Below, piece after piece: positions 1 to 7,651 of a stretch of 16,190 bases of DNA. This stretch comes from JBEKDJ01 sp050014415 (lineage in GTDB: Bacteria > Desulfobacterota > BSN033 > UBA1163), in NCBI GenBank assembly GCA_050014415.1, contig JBEKDJ010000085.1, positions 1 to 16,190 on the forward strand, given 5' to 3'. Position numbers and translations under genes: made by a program. Numbering within the stretch: the first letter of the stretch is position 1; every line of letters begins with the position of its first letter. The notes under the pieces are model-generated. The model made no database searches. It had not been told where the DNA came from and saw only the letters and a list, made by a program, of their open reading frames with translations.

Positions 1-1
1 C

Positions 2-271
2 TTGCTTACTCAAGAGGAAATTGGGAATTTAAGCAATAACCTTCACAAATTATGGGAGCTAGTTGAGGTGCAATGCCAAGAGAATGGAGAAGTCATCTTC
101 AGGCTATATGAGATGTTAAAAAAGGCAAGAAATTGGGATGATGAGACGTTCTGCAGGGAGCTAAAAATCAGTGAGAAAGCCATAGAAGATATCAAGAGTC
201 ATCGGAGACCAAGGGCTAAGGCGGTGGGCCTCAAAATGCTCTACGAACTGTTTCCTCAAATGGCCGTATAA
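2..271 (+). CDS. hypothetical protein, probably truncated at the left window edge
   Basis: This reading frame is open to the first base of the window. The TTG at base 2 is only the first possible start, and the true start may lie outside. The visible 89 residues are mostly helical and charged, without membrane segments or a signal peptide. The C-terminal third (about residues 44-89, with KISEKAIEDI followed by a basic HRRPRAK stretch) could be a small helix-turn-helix, but I do not recognise the family. It lies on the strand opposite the long operon, and another short plus-strand gene follows about 100 bases downstream. It could be a small regulatory protein; no function is assigned. Confidence 0.5.
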   Translation: MLTQEEIGNLSNNLHKLWELVEVQCQENGEVIFRLYEMLKKARNWDDETFCRELKISEKAIEDIKSHRRPRAKAVGLKMLYELFPQMAV

Positions 272-351
272 CCTCTGCCAACTCAGAGGAAGCACTTGGA
301 AGGCTCCTCGTTGAAAAGGGAGTGTTTACCAAAATCAAGGAAAATGCATAG
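220..351 (+). pseudogene. possible frame-shifted coding remnant after the first hypothetical gene
   Basis: A different plus-strand frame is open from 220 to the TAG at 349-351. It overlaps the tail of the first gene and has no start codon of its own. Its second half reads like natural protein, with a segment SEEALGRLLVEKGVFTKIKE that has the hydrophobic spacing of an amphipathic helix. This could be the tail of a gene that once continued in this frame and was shifted by an indel, or it could be chance. No homology can be confirmed here. Confidence 0.25.
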
Positions 352-377
352 GTTAGTTACCGCAACGGAGGTTAGAT

Positions 378-686
378 ATGGAGCTAAAACCTTTATCACC
401 AGAATTTGATGAATTGAGAAAAGCCGTTATTTCTTCAAACCTCACCACTTGCTATCTAGTTCTTGATGAACTTATCTCTAGCAGAGGTGAAAGGTTTTTC
501 TATGACAAATTCAGGAGAGAGTGGCTAGATGTATATAAGGAAATCTATGACCGTGTTTCCAAAATGAAGAAGCCAAACGAGCATTTTAGGCTTACCCTGG
601 TAACTTCGGTTCTATTTTATCTTCAAGGAGGCGATTGGTATCAATCAAGCGAATCTCCGAAGGGGAAGACTCCCAGGAAGGAATAA
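378..686 (+). CDS. hypothetical protein of 102 residues
   Basis: The ATG at 378 is preceded by a good GGAGG Shine-Dalgarno at 367-371 with six-base spacing, so this is probably a real gene. The product is small, soluble and mixed in charge, with aromatic-rich helices in the middle (around residues 40-65) and a polar tail rich in Ser, Lys and Pro. I see no signal peptide, Cys motif or known catalytic pattern, and I do not recognise the family. It points toward the minus-strand operon and is followed by the bidirectional terminator at 788-826, which probably ends its transcript. It may be co-transcribed with the preceding short gene. Confidence 0.55.
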   Translation: MELKPLSPEFDELRKAVISSNLTTCYLVLDELISSRGERFFYDKFRREWLDVYKEIYDRVSKMKKPNEHFRLTLVTSVLFYLQGGDWYQSSESPKGKTPRKE

Positions 687-787
687 ATGGACAAGATAAG
701 GAGCAAGTGGGAATTCCTTTCAACCTAACCTTTAGCCTTCTGGGGGAGTAAGATGAGAAGGTGGGGTTACCAAAAGATGCCGATGTG
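687..787. other. short non-coding stretch before the terminator
   Basis: Only very short reading frames occur here, 13 codons or fewer. One follows a GGGGGAG stretch near 742, but nothing can be supported as a gene. The stretch is best read as the 3' untranslated end of the plus-strand transcript. Confidence 0.4.
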
Positions 788-826
788 AAAACCCTAAGAG
801 GGAATTAATATCCTCTTAGGGTTTTT
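788..826. terminator. bidirectional Rho-independent terminator
   Basis: A perfect 14-bp stem (788-801 paired with 812-825) encloses a 10-base loop. It is flanked by an A-run on the left and a T-run on the right, so it gives a stem plus U-tract in both directions. It lies between the last plus-strand gene (stop at 686) and the end of the minus-strand operon (857). It therefore marks the 3' end of both converging transcripts. Confidence 0.9.
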
Positions 827-856
827 ATTTCTCCTCTAAATAAAGTGCTCTGAACT

Positions 857-2137
857 TCAACTGATTTCCTTCTGATCTGAAACGCTTCTTCGATGATGTC
901 TCTTCTCCTTTATGAGGATGCTACTGAAAATGGCCATAAAGGCCATGATCAAGGAAAGGATGAAGATCAATCTGTAGCTCCCTGTTTTATCAAAGATCAG
1001 ACCTCCCAAATAGGCCCAGAAGCCACCCGCGAGGTGGTGGATCGTAATGATGAAACCTGTAAGAAAACCAATATGGGACGAACCATAAAGCCTCCCCATA
1101 AGAGTGGGCGTGAGAGGGCTGGTAATAAGAGAGGTGAAGCCGAAGGCCAGAGCAAAAATATAGAAAGAAAGGAGGCCTTGGTATTTAAGGACCAGGAAAA
1201 ACAAGAAAAATCGTATGACGAAAGTTAACGCGATGGGGATCTTGTTTTCCACCACGTCGGAAGCAGGCCCGGCAATCAGTATCCCTCCCAAACTCATCAG
1301 CCCATACCACCCTAGCATGTTGGCAGCAGTAACAGCCGAGATATTGTAATCCGTCGCAAGAGCGACCAGATGAGTCGTCACCAAGAAATCACCACTCCCA
1401 CAAACGAACATCGTGAAGAGAAACAGCCAAAAAGAATAACTCCTCATCGCCTCTCTCAAATCTAAGTCCTGAAGATTCTGAGTTAATGAACTCTGGCCCT
1501 TCTTCTTTTCTATATCCTTTGCGTTTTCATAACCAAAGGGTTTCAATCCGATAGCTTCTGGATCCCCTCTGATAACCAGAAGAGCAAGGGTAATATTGAG
1601 GATCAACATGATTAATCCAAGGAAGAAATATAAGGCCCGCCAACTATACTGTAGGATGAAAATACTAAAGAGGGGAATTAAGGCAAACTGACCTAAGCAA
1701 TTGCCGGAAAGGGCTAAACTTACGGCAAACCCCCGGTTCTTTTCGAACCATTTACTGGTTATTACAGAAATCAGGGTAGCAGAGGTACCTCCCAACCCAA
1801 TGGCTGCAATGATCCCATAGCAGATGAAGAATTGCCAGAGGGAATGAATGAGAGAGATGAGAAAACATCCTCCAGAAAGGAAAAACGTCGAGATGATGAT
1901 GATCCACTTCGGCCCATATCGATCATACAGCCTTCCTACGAGAATGAGGGAGAGTGCGAAGACTATCATATGTAGAAAAAAAGCCATCGAGATGGCACTG
2001 CGGCTCCAACCGAACTCTGCAATGACCGGCTTAAATATGACTCCGATGGCAAATCTGGCTCCTGAGTTGAAAAAAAGGATGACAAAGGAAGAGATGATGA
2101 TGTAGAAGCTGTAATGGAGACGGGATCTTGATGTCAT
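857..2137 (-). CDS. MFS transporter, monocarboxylate/OFA-like
   Basis: This is a 426-residue polytopic membrane protein with about twelve hydrophobic segments, the usual size for the major facilitator superfamily. The N-terminal half carries the EFGWSR motif (around residues 41-46) seen in monocarboxylate and oxalate/formate-type carriers. It also carries the family loop 2-3 signature GRLYDRYG (68-75). The C-terminal tail is basic and cytoplasmic. The start codon overlaps the livF stop by four bases (ATGA) and has little Shine-Dalgarno of its own, so translation is probably coupled to livF. As the last gene of the operon it could export a carboxylate product or import a substrate alongside the ABC system. 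The substrate cannot be told from sequence. Superfamily assignment is firm; subfamily is moderate. Confidence 0.88.
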   Translation of the reverse strand: MTSRSRLHYSFYIIISSFVILFFNSGARFAIGVIFKPVIAEFGWSRSAISMAFFLHMIVFALSLILVGRLYDRYGPKWIIIISTFFLSGGCFLISLIHSLWQFFICYGIIAAIGLGGTSATLISVITSKWFEKNRGFAVSLALSGNCLGQFALIPLFSIFILQYSWRALYFFLGLIMLILNITLALLVIRGDPEAIGLKPFGYENAKDIEKKKGQSSLTQNLQDLDLREAMRSYSFWLFLFTMFVCGSGDFLVTTHLVALATDYNISAVTAANMLGWYGLMSLGGILIAGPASDVVENKIPIALTFVIRFFLFFLVLKYQGLLSFYIFALAFGFTSLITSPLTPTLMGRLYGSSHIGFLTGFIITIHHLAGGFWAYLGGLIFDKTGSYRLIFILSLIMAFMAIFSSILIKEKRHHRRSVSDQKEIS

Positions 2138-2838
2138 TCTGTAGCAGAAAGATACTTTATTCGGACTTCCTCATTCTTTTTCAATTCGTCAATGGTCGAT
2201 TCGTAGACGATGATGCCTTTGCTGATAATATAGGCATAATCAGCCACCCTGAGTGCCATCGGGTAATTTTGCTCTACCAAAAGGATCGAAAACCCACTCT
2301 CCTTGAGTTGGTCGATAATTTGGCTAACTTTTAAAACGATTGTAGGGGCAAGCCCCTCCGAAGGCTCATCCATTAAAAGGAGATCGGGATTGGTCATCAA
2401 AGCCCGGGCAATGGCCAACATCTGTTGTTCCCCACCGCTCAAGAGATTCCCCTTCAAGTTCGATCGATCCTTCAGAATGGGGAAATCGGAATAGACTCTG
2501 CCTAAAGACCACCTCTGATTGCCTCTGCCAGGTTGGGCCGCCATGGTGAGATTCTCTTTCACACTCAAGGAGGGGAAAATCCGTCTCCCCTGAGGGACCA
2601 GTCCGATCCCCATCTGAGCAATCTCATAAGAGGACAGATGCATTATGTCTTTCCCCTTGAAGCGCAACTCCCCCCTCCGTGGAGGTGTAAATCCGATGAT
2701 CGAACGGATGGTCGTTGTCTTGCCCATGCCGTTTCGACCCAAAAGAGCCACGACAGAGCCCTCCTGAACCTTCAGAGAAATGCCCTGCAGAACATAACTA
2801 TCCCCATAGTAGGTGTGGATGTTAATCAGCTCGAGCAC
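2134..2838 (-). CDS. livF: branched-chain amino acid-type ABC transporter ATP-binding protein LivF
   Basis: This is a 234-residue ATPase of the hydrophobic amino acid uptake family, of standard length. Walker A is GRNGMGKT (34-41), the Q-loop glutamine is Q83, the ABC signature LSGGEQQ is at 133-139, and Walker B LLLMDEP is at 153-159. The VEQN segment that replaces the usual switch histidine is typical of LivF. The GTG start at 2838 lies inside the end of livG, about ten bases after a GAGGAG site, giving a 17-base overlap. Together with LivG it would form the cytoplasmic ATPase pair that powers the LivH/LivM channel. The start is supported by the conserved opening LELINIHTYYG. Confidence 0.95.
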   Translation of the reverse strand: MLELINIHTYYGDSYVLQGISLKVQEGSVVALLGRNGMGKTTTIRSIIGFTPPRRGELRFKGKDIMHLSSYEIAQMGIGLVPQGRRIFPSLSVKENLTMAAQPGRGNQRWSLGRVYSDFPILKDRSNLKGNLLSGGEQQMLAIARALMTNPDLLLMDEPSEGLAPTIVLKVSQIIDQLKESGFSILLVEQNYPMALRVADYAYIISKGIIVYESTIDELKKNEEVRIKYLSATE

Positions 2839-3589
2839 GGTCCATGCACTCCTCTACCCCCATATAGATTTCTCTCACTCTTGGATCCGTACGAATCTCC
2901 TCAGGCTTCCCGTTCACGATGATCTGGCCATAATGGAGAACAAGAATCCGCTCGGCCACACCAAAGACGAGATCCATGTCATGGTCAACAATCAGAACCG
3001 TAATGGTTGGCCCAAGATTTCTTATCAACGCAATAATCTCAAAGCCCTCATCTCGTGTTAACCCAGAGCTCGGCTCATCAAGCATGAGGAGCTTCGGCTT
3101 CGAGGCGAGGCTTAAGGCGATTTCAATTCTCCGCTGTTCCCCATAAGAGAGGTTCTTCACAAGCTCATCTCTCTTATCCCACAGAGCAGCTGCTTCTAGG
3201 GACTCTTGTGCATTGGACAGAAGATTCCCATAACTTTTCATCGATCGAAACATCTGTAAACGGGAACGTTTCGTCCCATGAAGTCCCAAGAGAGTGTTAT
3301 CTAAGACGCTAAGGTTAAGGAAAAGGTTGATGATTTGAAAAGAACGGGCCTGGCCAAGATGAGCCCGCCGATGGGTTGTCATATTCGTGATGTCCTGTCC
3401 CAAGAAGTAGATCCGGCCGGCTGTGGGTGTAAGCTGCCCATTGATCAGATTGAACAGTGTTGTCTTCCCAGCTCCGTTCGGCCCAATGATTACCAGGCGT
3501 TCTCCGACTTCCGCATTGAAAGAAACATGGTGTACTGCATGAACACCGCCGAAGTCTTTAGACAAACCCTCAACTCTGAGTGCTTCCAT
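2822..3589 (-). CDS. livG: branched-chain amino acid-type ABC transporter ATP-binding protein LivG
   Basis: This is the second ATPase of the Liv-type importer, 255 residues from the ATG at 3589. Walker A GPNGAGKTT is at 36-44, Q85 lies in the Q-loop, the signature LSYGEQR is at 147-153, Walker B LLMLDEP is at 167-173, and the switch histidine is H203. The extra helical segment between the Q-loop and the signature, and the C-terminal extension after the H-loop, are typical of LivG. A TTG at 3601 would add four residues but sits directly against the AAGGA site, so the ATG is preferred. The gene overlaps both livM upstream (20 bases) and livF downstream, indicating tight translational coupling. 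Confidence 0.94.
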   Translation of the reverse strand: MEALRVEGLSKDFGGVHAVHHVSFNAEVGERLVIIGPNGAGKTTLFNLINGQLTPTAGRIYFLGQDITNMTTHRRAHLGQARSFQIINLFLNLSVLDNTLLGLHGTKRSRLQMFRSMKSYGNLLSNAQESLEAAALWDKRDELVKNLSYGEQRRIEIALSLASKPKLLMLDEPSSGLTRDEGFEIIALIRNLGPTITVLIVDHDMDLVFGVAERILVLHYGQIIVNGKPEEIRTDPRVREIYMGVEECMDRARAD

Positions 3590-4580
3590 AATGGTATCCA
3601 ATCCTTTTCCAGATTTCTGACAGATAAACCATAATTCCTCCCCGAGAATACATGATCACTGCAACAAAAAGACCTCCGAGAATGAGAGGCCAACGCTCAG
3701 GGGTGAACAGACTTGAAAAGTATTCCACGAATACAATCACCATGGCCCCGATCACAGGTCCAAGTAGTGTCCCAGTGCCACCGATGATCACCATGCACAT
3801 AGGTAAAAAAGACGTCCCCACCGCCAAGTGTACAGGAGAAATGAGCCTGTTGAAATACGCGAACAAGACCCCGGCGATCCCAGCGAAAGCCCCGGTTACA
3901 ATAAACACAATATATTTATGAAGCCAGGTATTGTAACCGAGTGACTCCATGCGGAGTTCGCTCTCACGAATGCCTCTTAAGGAACACCCGAAAGGAGAGT
4001 TCATAATCCGGTAAACCAGATAGAAACAGAGGACGAAAATGATGAGCACAAAATAGTAGAAATAGATGGGCGTCCACCTAAACGATGGTATCCCCAGATC
4101 CGGACGGGCGATGCCCGCAATCCCTTGCATGCCCGGTGAATTCAGCCACAACCAATTCCACGCAACACTATAAAGCAATTGAGCCAGAGCGAAGGTGACC
4201 AGCAAAAAATACATGCCTGAGACCCTCAAGGATATGAACCCGAAAATTGCTGCAATGGCCGAGGCAACAACGACACCCAGAGGTGCACAAATCCAGAAAG
4301 AGCTTATCTCATAATGAAGCAACAGGACGCCAACAACGTAACCCCCTGCTCCGAAGAAGGCAGCATGTCCCAGGGAAAGAAGTCCCGCGTGGCCGTAGAT
4401 AAGGTCAAAACTTGTAGCAAAGATGGCGAAAATAAGAAATTTCGTCCAGATGGTCTGGACATAGGAAGGGAGAAACGCGGGCAGTAGGAAAAGAATGACC
4501 GCTCCCACAATAAATGGTGATAGGCGGACCAGTTGCCCTTGAAGGGTTCGATGGATCGGTCCCGGCTTTGCGTTGGCCAT
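3570..4580 (-). CDS. livM: branched-chain amino acid-type ABC transporter permease LivM
   Basis: This is a hydrophobic inner-membrane permease of 336 residues with about eight to ten membrane segments and the LivM-type motif GLLSLGHAAFFGAGGYV near the N-terminus. The later stretch around PVIGAMVIVFVEY is also typical of the family. I chose the ATG at 4580 because an AAAGG site lies nine bases upstream and the start follows the livH stop by four bases. The GTG at 4610 has no Shine-Dalgarno and would overlap livH. LivM pairs with LivH to form the translocation channel. The gene overlaps livG at its 3' end. Confidence 0.94.
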   Translation of the reverse strand: MANAKPGPIHRTLQGQLVRLSPFIVGAVILFLLPAFLPSYVQTIWTKFLIFAIFATSFDLIYGHAGLLSLGHAAFFGAGGYVVGVLLLHYEISSFWICAPLGVVVASAIAAIFGFISLRVSGMYFLLVTFALAQLLYSVAWNWLWLNSPGMQGIAGIARPDLGIPSFRWTPIYFYYFVLIIFVLCFYLVYRIMNSPFGCSLRGIRESELRMESLGYNTWLHKYIVFIVTGAFAGIAGVLFAYFNRLISPVHLAVGTSFLPMCMVIIGGTGTLLGPVIGAMVIVFVEYFSSLFTPERWPLILGGLFVAVIMYSRGGIMVYLSEIWKRIGYHYGSTQS

Positions 4581-4584
4581 TTCT

Positions 4585-5445
4585 CTAAACCTTTCTTCCC
4601 AGGAGTCCACTTGGCTTCACAATTAAAATAACGATCATGGCAAAGTACATTGTAAACATCGCCATTTGAGGGAAAAGAGACTTCCCAAATGTATCGATCA
4701 GACCAATCAAAACACCACCGAGCAAAGATCCTTGCACAGAGCCCATCCCGCCAACAATCACAACCACCAATGCCAGAAGCAGGATATCGAAACCGAGCAC
4801 ACTGTGAACACCCATCAACTGAGCCCCAATAACCCCAGCCATCCCGGCAATAAATGCAGCCAAGAAGAAGACAAACATGGATACCCTCTCCAGGTTGATG
4901 CCTAAGCCTTTCGTCATCTCCTTATCATCCATCCCTGCCCGGACGATGGCGCCCATTCGGGTTCTGTCCTGAAGCCACCATAAGACGATTCCTACGGCAA
5001 GCCCCATCAGGATAATAACGATGCGAGCAATGGGGTAAGGTAAACCGAAGATATCCCAGAGACCGGACAAGGAGCGAGAAGTAAATTGCATTCGATGCCT
5101 CCCCCCCCAGATCCAGATGCACAGGTTGGTCAGGATGTAAACGAAACCAAAGGTGAGAAGCACCTGTTCATTGGGTTGCTTGTACAGGTGGCGCAGGAAA
5201 CCGCGTTCAATGATCAATCCACAAAGGCCGCTCACAAGCCCACCGAGCAGAACGGCCAGCCAAAAACTAAGTCCATAATGGATGGCGATGGTCCAACCGA
5301 CATAGCCCCCAACCATGTACAGTGCGCCATGGGCGAGATTGGTGATCCCCATCACCCCCATGACGACGGACATTCCAGAGCCTGCGAGAAACAGTACCAT
5401 CCCATATGAAATCCCATTGAGTAGGTTCCGTACCACTGCATCCAT
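4585..5445 (-). CDS. livH: branched-chain amino acid-type ABC transporter permease LivH
   Basis: This is an inner-membrane permease of 286 residues, normal for LivH. It has the characteristic opening pattern of a GISYGMVLFL helix followed by GVMGITNLAHGALYMVGGY (about residues 30-48). The C-terminal half contains the GGMGSVQGSLLGGVLIG loop, which contacts the ATPases in this family. The ATG at 5445 has a GGAG site about ten bases upstream. The gene is separated from the binding-protein gene by 92 bases that hold a strong hairpin, and is followed after four bases by livM. The transported substrate is set mainly by the binding protein, so it may be an amino acid, a peptide or another small polar molecule. 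Confidence 0.95.
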   Translation of the reverse strand: MDAVVRNLLNGISYGMVLFLAGSGMSVVMGVMGITNLAHGALYMVGGYVGWTIAIHYGLSFWLAVLLGGLVSGLCGLIIERGFLRHLYKQPNEQVLLTFGFVYILTNLCIWIWGGRHRMQFTSRSLSGLWDIFGLPYPIARIVIILMGLAVGIVLWWLQDRTRMGAIVRAGMDDKEMTKGLGINLERVSMFVFFLAAFIAGMAGVIGAQLMGVHSVLGFDILLLALVVVIVGGMGSVQGSLLGGVLIGLIDTFGKSLFPQMAMFTMYFAMIVILIVKPSGLLGRKV

Positions 5446-5497
5446 CGCACCATGTCTCCAGAGGTGACTGAGTTACCAAGCCCTCATCCATCGAAAG

Positions 5498-5527
5498 GAG
5501 CAGGTTGGGGCCGAGCCCAACCCGCTC
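5498..5527 (-). promoter_or_regulatory. strong intercistronic hairpin between binding-protein gene and livH
   Basis: A 12-bp stem (5498-5509 with 5516-5527, one G.U wobble on the transcript) encloses a six-base loop, just after the binding-protein stop. It is GC-rich but followed by only a weak U-tract (CUUUCG), so it is a poor complete terminator. Hairpins in this position in binding-protein-dependent operons commonly protect the upstream message or partly terminate transcription, so that the binding protein is made in excess over the permease. That role is inferred here. Confidence 0.7.
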
Positions 5528-5537
5528 TTATCGTTAA

Positions 5538-6710
5538 CTACTTGGACAGTCTCCAATCGCGAACCGCCTTCACCGTATAAAGAGGTGGCGACAAAACATA
5601 TTCCCCCTCTTTCTTCTGCGCCTCAGTCACATACATATCTGTAACCGCAACCCCCTCAGGTGTAAAGGAAAGAGGTCCTTGTGGAGTATCCATTTTGAGC
5701 TTTAGTACAGCTGGCCAGAGTTTACCGAAGGAATCATCCCCATTCGTTGCTTTGAGGCCAGCCAAGACCATTTTGGCGAGGGTGTAGGCATTCTGCTCAG
5801 AGCAACTCGGGAGCACCCCTGTTTTGGCTTTAATGGCTTTCACAAAATTTTTATTGATCGGGGTATCGATCTGCCAGGAATAAGAGGATTCTCCCTTGAT
5901 CCCTAAAGCAATATCACCCAATTCCTTCAATGCCTCCGGGGTATAATCGCCATCCTGCGTGATCGTCACCATAGGCATTTTCAACCCTGCTTGACGGTAT
6001 TGATAGATAAAACGGCTCACCGGGCCAGGCCCTTCCAGCGCGTACATGACGACATCCGCCGTCTTGAACGTCGAGATATACGGGCTGTAATCCGGAGAAC
6101 CTACCGCAGGCCATAACTGCTGAACCACCGTCCCCCCTGCGTCCTGAAATCCCTTGGCGAAGCCATTGGCATAACCGATCTTCCCAGCGTAATTGGCGCC
6201 GATGGTAATGACACTCTTGAAACCTAACTTCTGATAAGTATACTGGCCGAACGGATAGGTCTGGGCGTCGACGGTGGTCGGGTAGATGATATAAGTCTTG
6301 TACTTGATCGTCTCATACATTCCATTGATCAGAGAGGTGATCAACACTTTACTCTCAGCCGCATAGGGTGCAATCGCCAGGTGCGCATCCCCCATGAGCG
6401 GACCAATACAGATGTGAATCCCGTCTTTTTCCACCAGCTTCTTGAATTTGTCCAGGGCCGTTGTGACGTCAGTTGCCCCGTCTTCGACGATCAGTTTGAT
6501 GTCCCGGCCTGCTACCTTATAGCCAGCTTCCTCCAGTGCCAGCTCAATGCCAGCTTTAAACTTTGGACCCAAATCAGCCACAGGGCCGGTAAAGTCCAGA
6601 ATAGCACCTATCTTAATCGGTTCTGCCGCTCGGACTGTGTAAGTAGTGGCAACAAATGGCAGAAATGTCATTAAGGCAATGAGCAATAACAGGTATCCTT
6701 GCTTTTTCAT
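5538..6710 (-). CDS. ABC transporter periplasmic substrate-binding protein, Liv/amino acid type
   Basis: This 390-residue protein has a clear signal peptide: MKK, a hydrophobic core at residues 7-22 and a likely cleavage near VRA-AE at 28-29. The mature part begins EPIKIGAILDFTGP, the usual first strand of type I periplasmic binding proteins of the Leu/Ile/Val family. The remainder fits the two-lobe fold, including IGPLMGDAHLAIAPYAAESKV in the first lobe and a TFKTADVVMYALEG strand in the second. A very strong AAGGAGGG site lies six bases before the ATG at 6710. It heads the livHMGF genes and would deliver substrate to LivH/LivM. The ligand is unknown; the neighbouring D-amino-acid genes make an amino acid or acyl-amino acid plausible. 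Confidence 0.93.
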   Translation of the reverse strand: MKKQGYLLLLIALMTFLPFVATTYTVRAAEPIKIGAILDFTGPVADLGPKFKAGIELALEEAGYKVAGRDIKLIVEDGATDVTTALDKFKKLVEKDGIHICIGPLMGDAHLAIAPYAAESKVLITSLINGMYETIKYKTYIIYPTTVDAQTYPFGQYTYQKLGFKSVITIGANYAGKIGYANGFAKGFQDAGGTVVQQLWPAVGSPDYSPYISTFKTADVVMYALEGPGPVSRFIYQYRQAGLKMPMVTITQDGDYTPEALKELGDIALGIKGESSYSWQIDTPINKNFVKAIKAKTGVLPSCSEQNAYTLAKMVLAGLKATNGDDSFGKLWPAVLKLKMDTPQGPLSFTPEGVAVTDMYVTEAQKKEGEYVLSPPLYTVKAVRDWRLSK

Positions 6711-6936
6711 TTCAAACCCTCCTTAGTTGGAAAAATGATTTGACCTGATTATCCACATCCCGCACTCCCCTTGAATCTTTCTTATGATCACCTCCTTTCT
6801 CCTGTACCTTTGGGCCTCTTCAGCGATCATTATTCGAACCAAAATTGTGTCCAATGGGACGAGGTCTTTACTTCCTAATCGACCAATCGCTACGACCTTC
6901 TTCCTGCACATTCTCATATCGGCTTTAAACTGAGAG
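6711..6936 (-). other. 226-base gap before the transporter genes, possible small ORF
   Basis: This is the longest gap in the operon. It contains a minus-strand frame of 64 codons (6723-6917) that starts without a good Shine-Dalgarno and encodes a basic, Cys-containing peptide I do not recognise. Inside that frame, near 6787-6797, is a full AGGAGGTGATC match to the 16S anti-Shine-Dalgarno, but no normally spaced start follows it. The gap would be the natural place for a second promoter serving the transporter, but I see no convincing -35/-10 pair. It may instead be a decayed gene. Confidence 0.3.
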
Positions 6937-7536
6937 TTACTTTTTCAATTGTTTCCTTATAAATGTAAACTCACAATATTGATTCGATAAACAAAGTTGT
7001 GAGGGAAAATTAAATAACCACTCGTCATATAAGCCTGCAAGTTTCAGATAGGTCTCAAAAATAGCATGGTTGCACTCCACCTGGATTTTTTTGTTATATT
7101 CTTCTGCCTCCTTGGGAGGGAGTAGATTCCAGATGACCTGAGTGGTATAAGGACAATCGAAACAGCGCAGGGTTACTCTGTCTTTCGTTTCCTCCACAAT
7201 CTCCATCGGATTGCCGAAAAGCGCAAAGCTTTTGACCATAATCTGTGCCACATCACGGATGGTTAATTTGTCCCCGGGCTTTTTACCGATAGCTTCGCAG
7301 AGGCTTGGCCATTCCAGCTTGGATCTTAGCTCCCACAACTTGCCGTACATCTTGACAGCCTTATCCGTCCCTAATTCCTCCTCCATGGTCTTGAAAGTTG
7401 AATAGTCATGAAGCGTCCAAAGAGTCATAGCATCATTGAAGGCCTTCTCCCATGTAATCTCTGGATGAATCTTCATCAGCTCCCGCATATTTTCGACGAA
7501 ACTATCGTGCCTCATATCTTTCAGACTCTTGGCCAT
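6937..7536 (-). CDS. ATC-hydrolase-like protein (L-2-amino-thiazoline-4-carboxylate hydrolase family), short form
   Basis: This 199-residue soluble protein resembles the L-2-amino-thiazoline-4-carboxylic acid hydrolase family, whose founding members open a thiazoline ring on the way to cysteine. Cysteines fall at 80, 125, 128, 155, 182 and 188. The CFDCPY element (125-130), a later VECNHAIF segment (153-160) and a closing CLSNQYCEF (182-190) fit the Cys-rich C-terminal core of that family. It aligns with the longer protein at 10903-11739: C128, C182 and C188 match C211, C264 and C270 there, and an LW element is followed at identical spacing by IG or LGI. The start is fixed by AAAGGAGGT eight bases upstream. 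The family call is from memory of its pattern, and the actual substrate is unknown. Confidence 0.65.
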   Translation of the reverse strand: MAKSLKDMRHDSFVENMRELMKIHPEITWEKAFNDAMTLWTLHDYSTFKTMEEELGTDKAVKMYGKLWELRSKLEWPSLCEAIGKKPGDKLTIRDVAQIMVKSFALFGNPMEIVEETKDRVTLRCFDCPYTTQVIWNLLPPKEAEEYNKKIQVECNHAIFETYLKLAGLYDEWLFNFPSQLCLSNQYCEFTFIRKQLKK

Positions 7537-7549
7537 GCTGAATACCTCC

Positions 7550-7568
7550 TTTCAATTCTCAATTGAAA
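7550..7568 (-). repeat. AT-rich inverted repeat touching a Shine-Dalgarno
   Basis: A perfect 8-bp inverted repeat (7550-7557 with 7561-7568, three-base loop) ends at the first bases of the AAAGGAGGT site for the ATC-like gene starting at 7536. Folding could partly hide that ribosome site. It is not a terminator for this strand, because the T-run lies on the 5' side. Confidence 0.5.
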
Positions 7569-7626
7569 AAAATCTTTTGGACTTCTTTTCCATCCTCAGT
7601 CTCTCACAGAGACTCACTTTGTTCAT
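7552..7626 (-). CDS. possible 24-residue leader peptide between alanine dehydrogenase and the ATC-like gene
   Basis: A 24-codon frame begins ATG at 7626, directly after an AGGGAGGTG sequence, and ends TGA at 7552, just before the next gene's ribosome site. The peptide is basic (many Lys and Arg, one Cys). The spacing between GGAGG and the ATG is only two bases, which is poor; a GTG at 7617 in the same frame is better spaced. A 6-bp hairpin lies inside it (7598-7614). It could be a translational-coupling leader or chance. Confidence 0.25.
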   Translation of the reverse strand: MNKVSLCERLRMEKKSKRFFSIEN

Positions 7627-7651
7627 CACCTCCCTACATGAAATGGTTAAG

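Noticed and set aside
742..785. Tiny 11-codon frame after a GGGGGAG stretch
   Set aside because: It is too short to support and lies in the 3' end just before a terminator.
4581..4610. GTG start of livM at 4610
   Set aside because: There is no Shine-Dalgarno upstream and it would overlap livH. The ATG at 4580 has a well-placed AAAGG.
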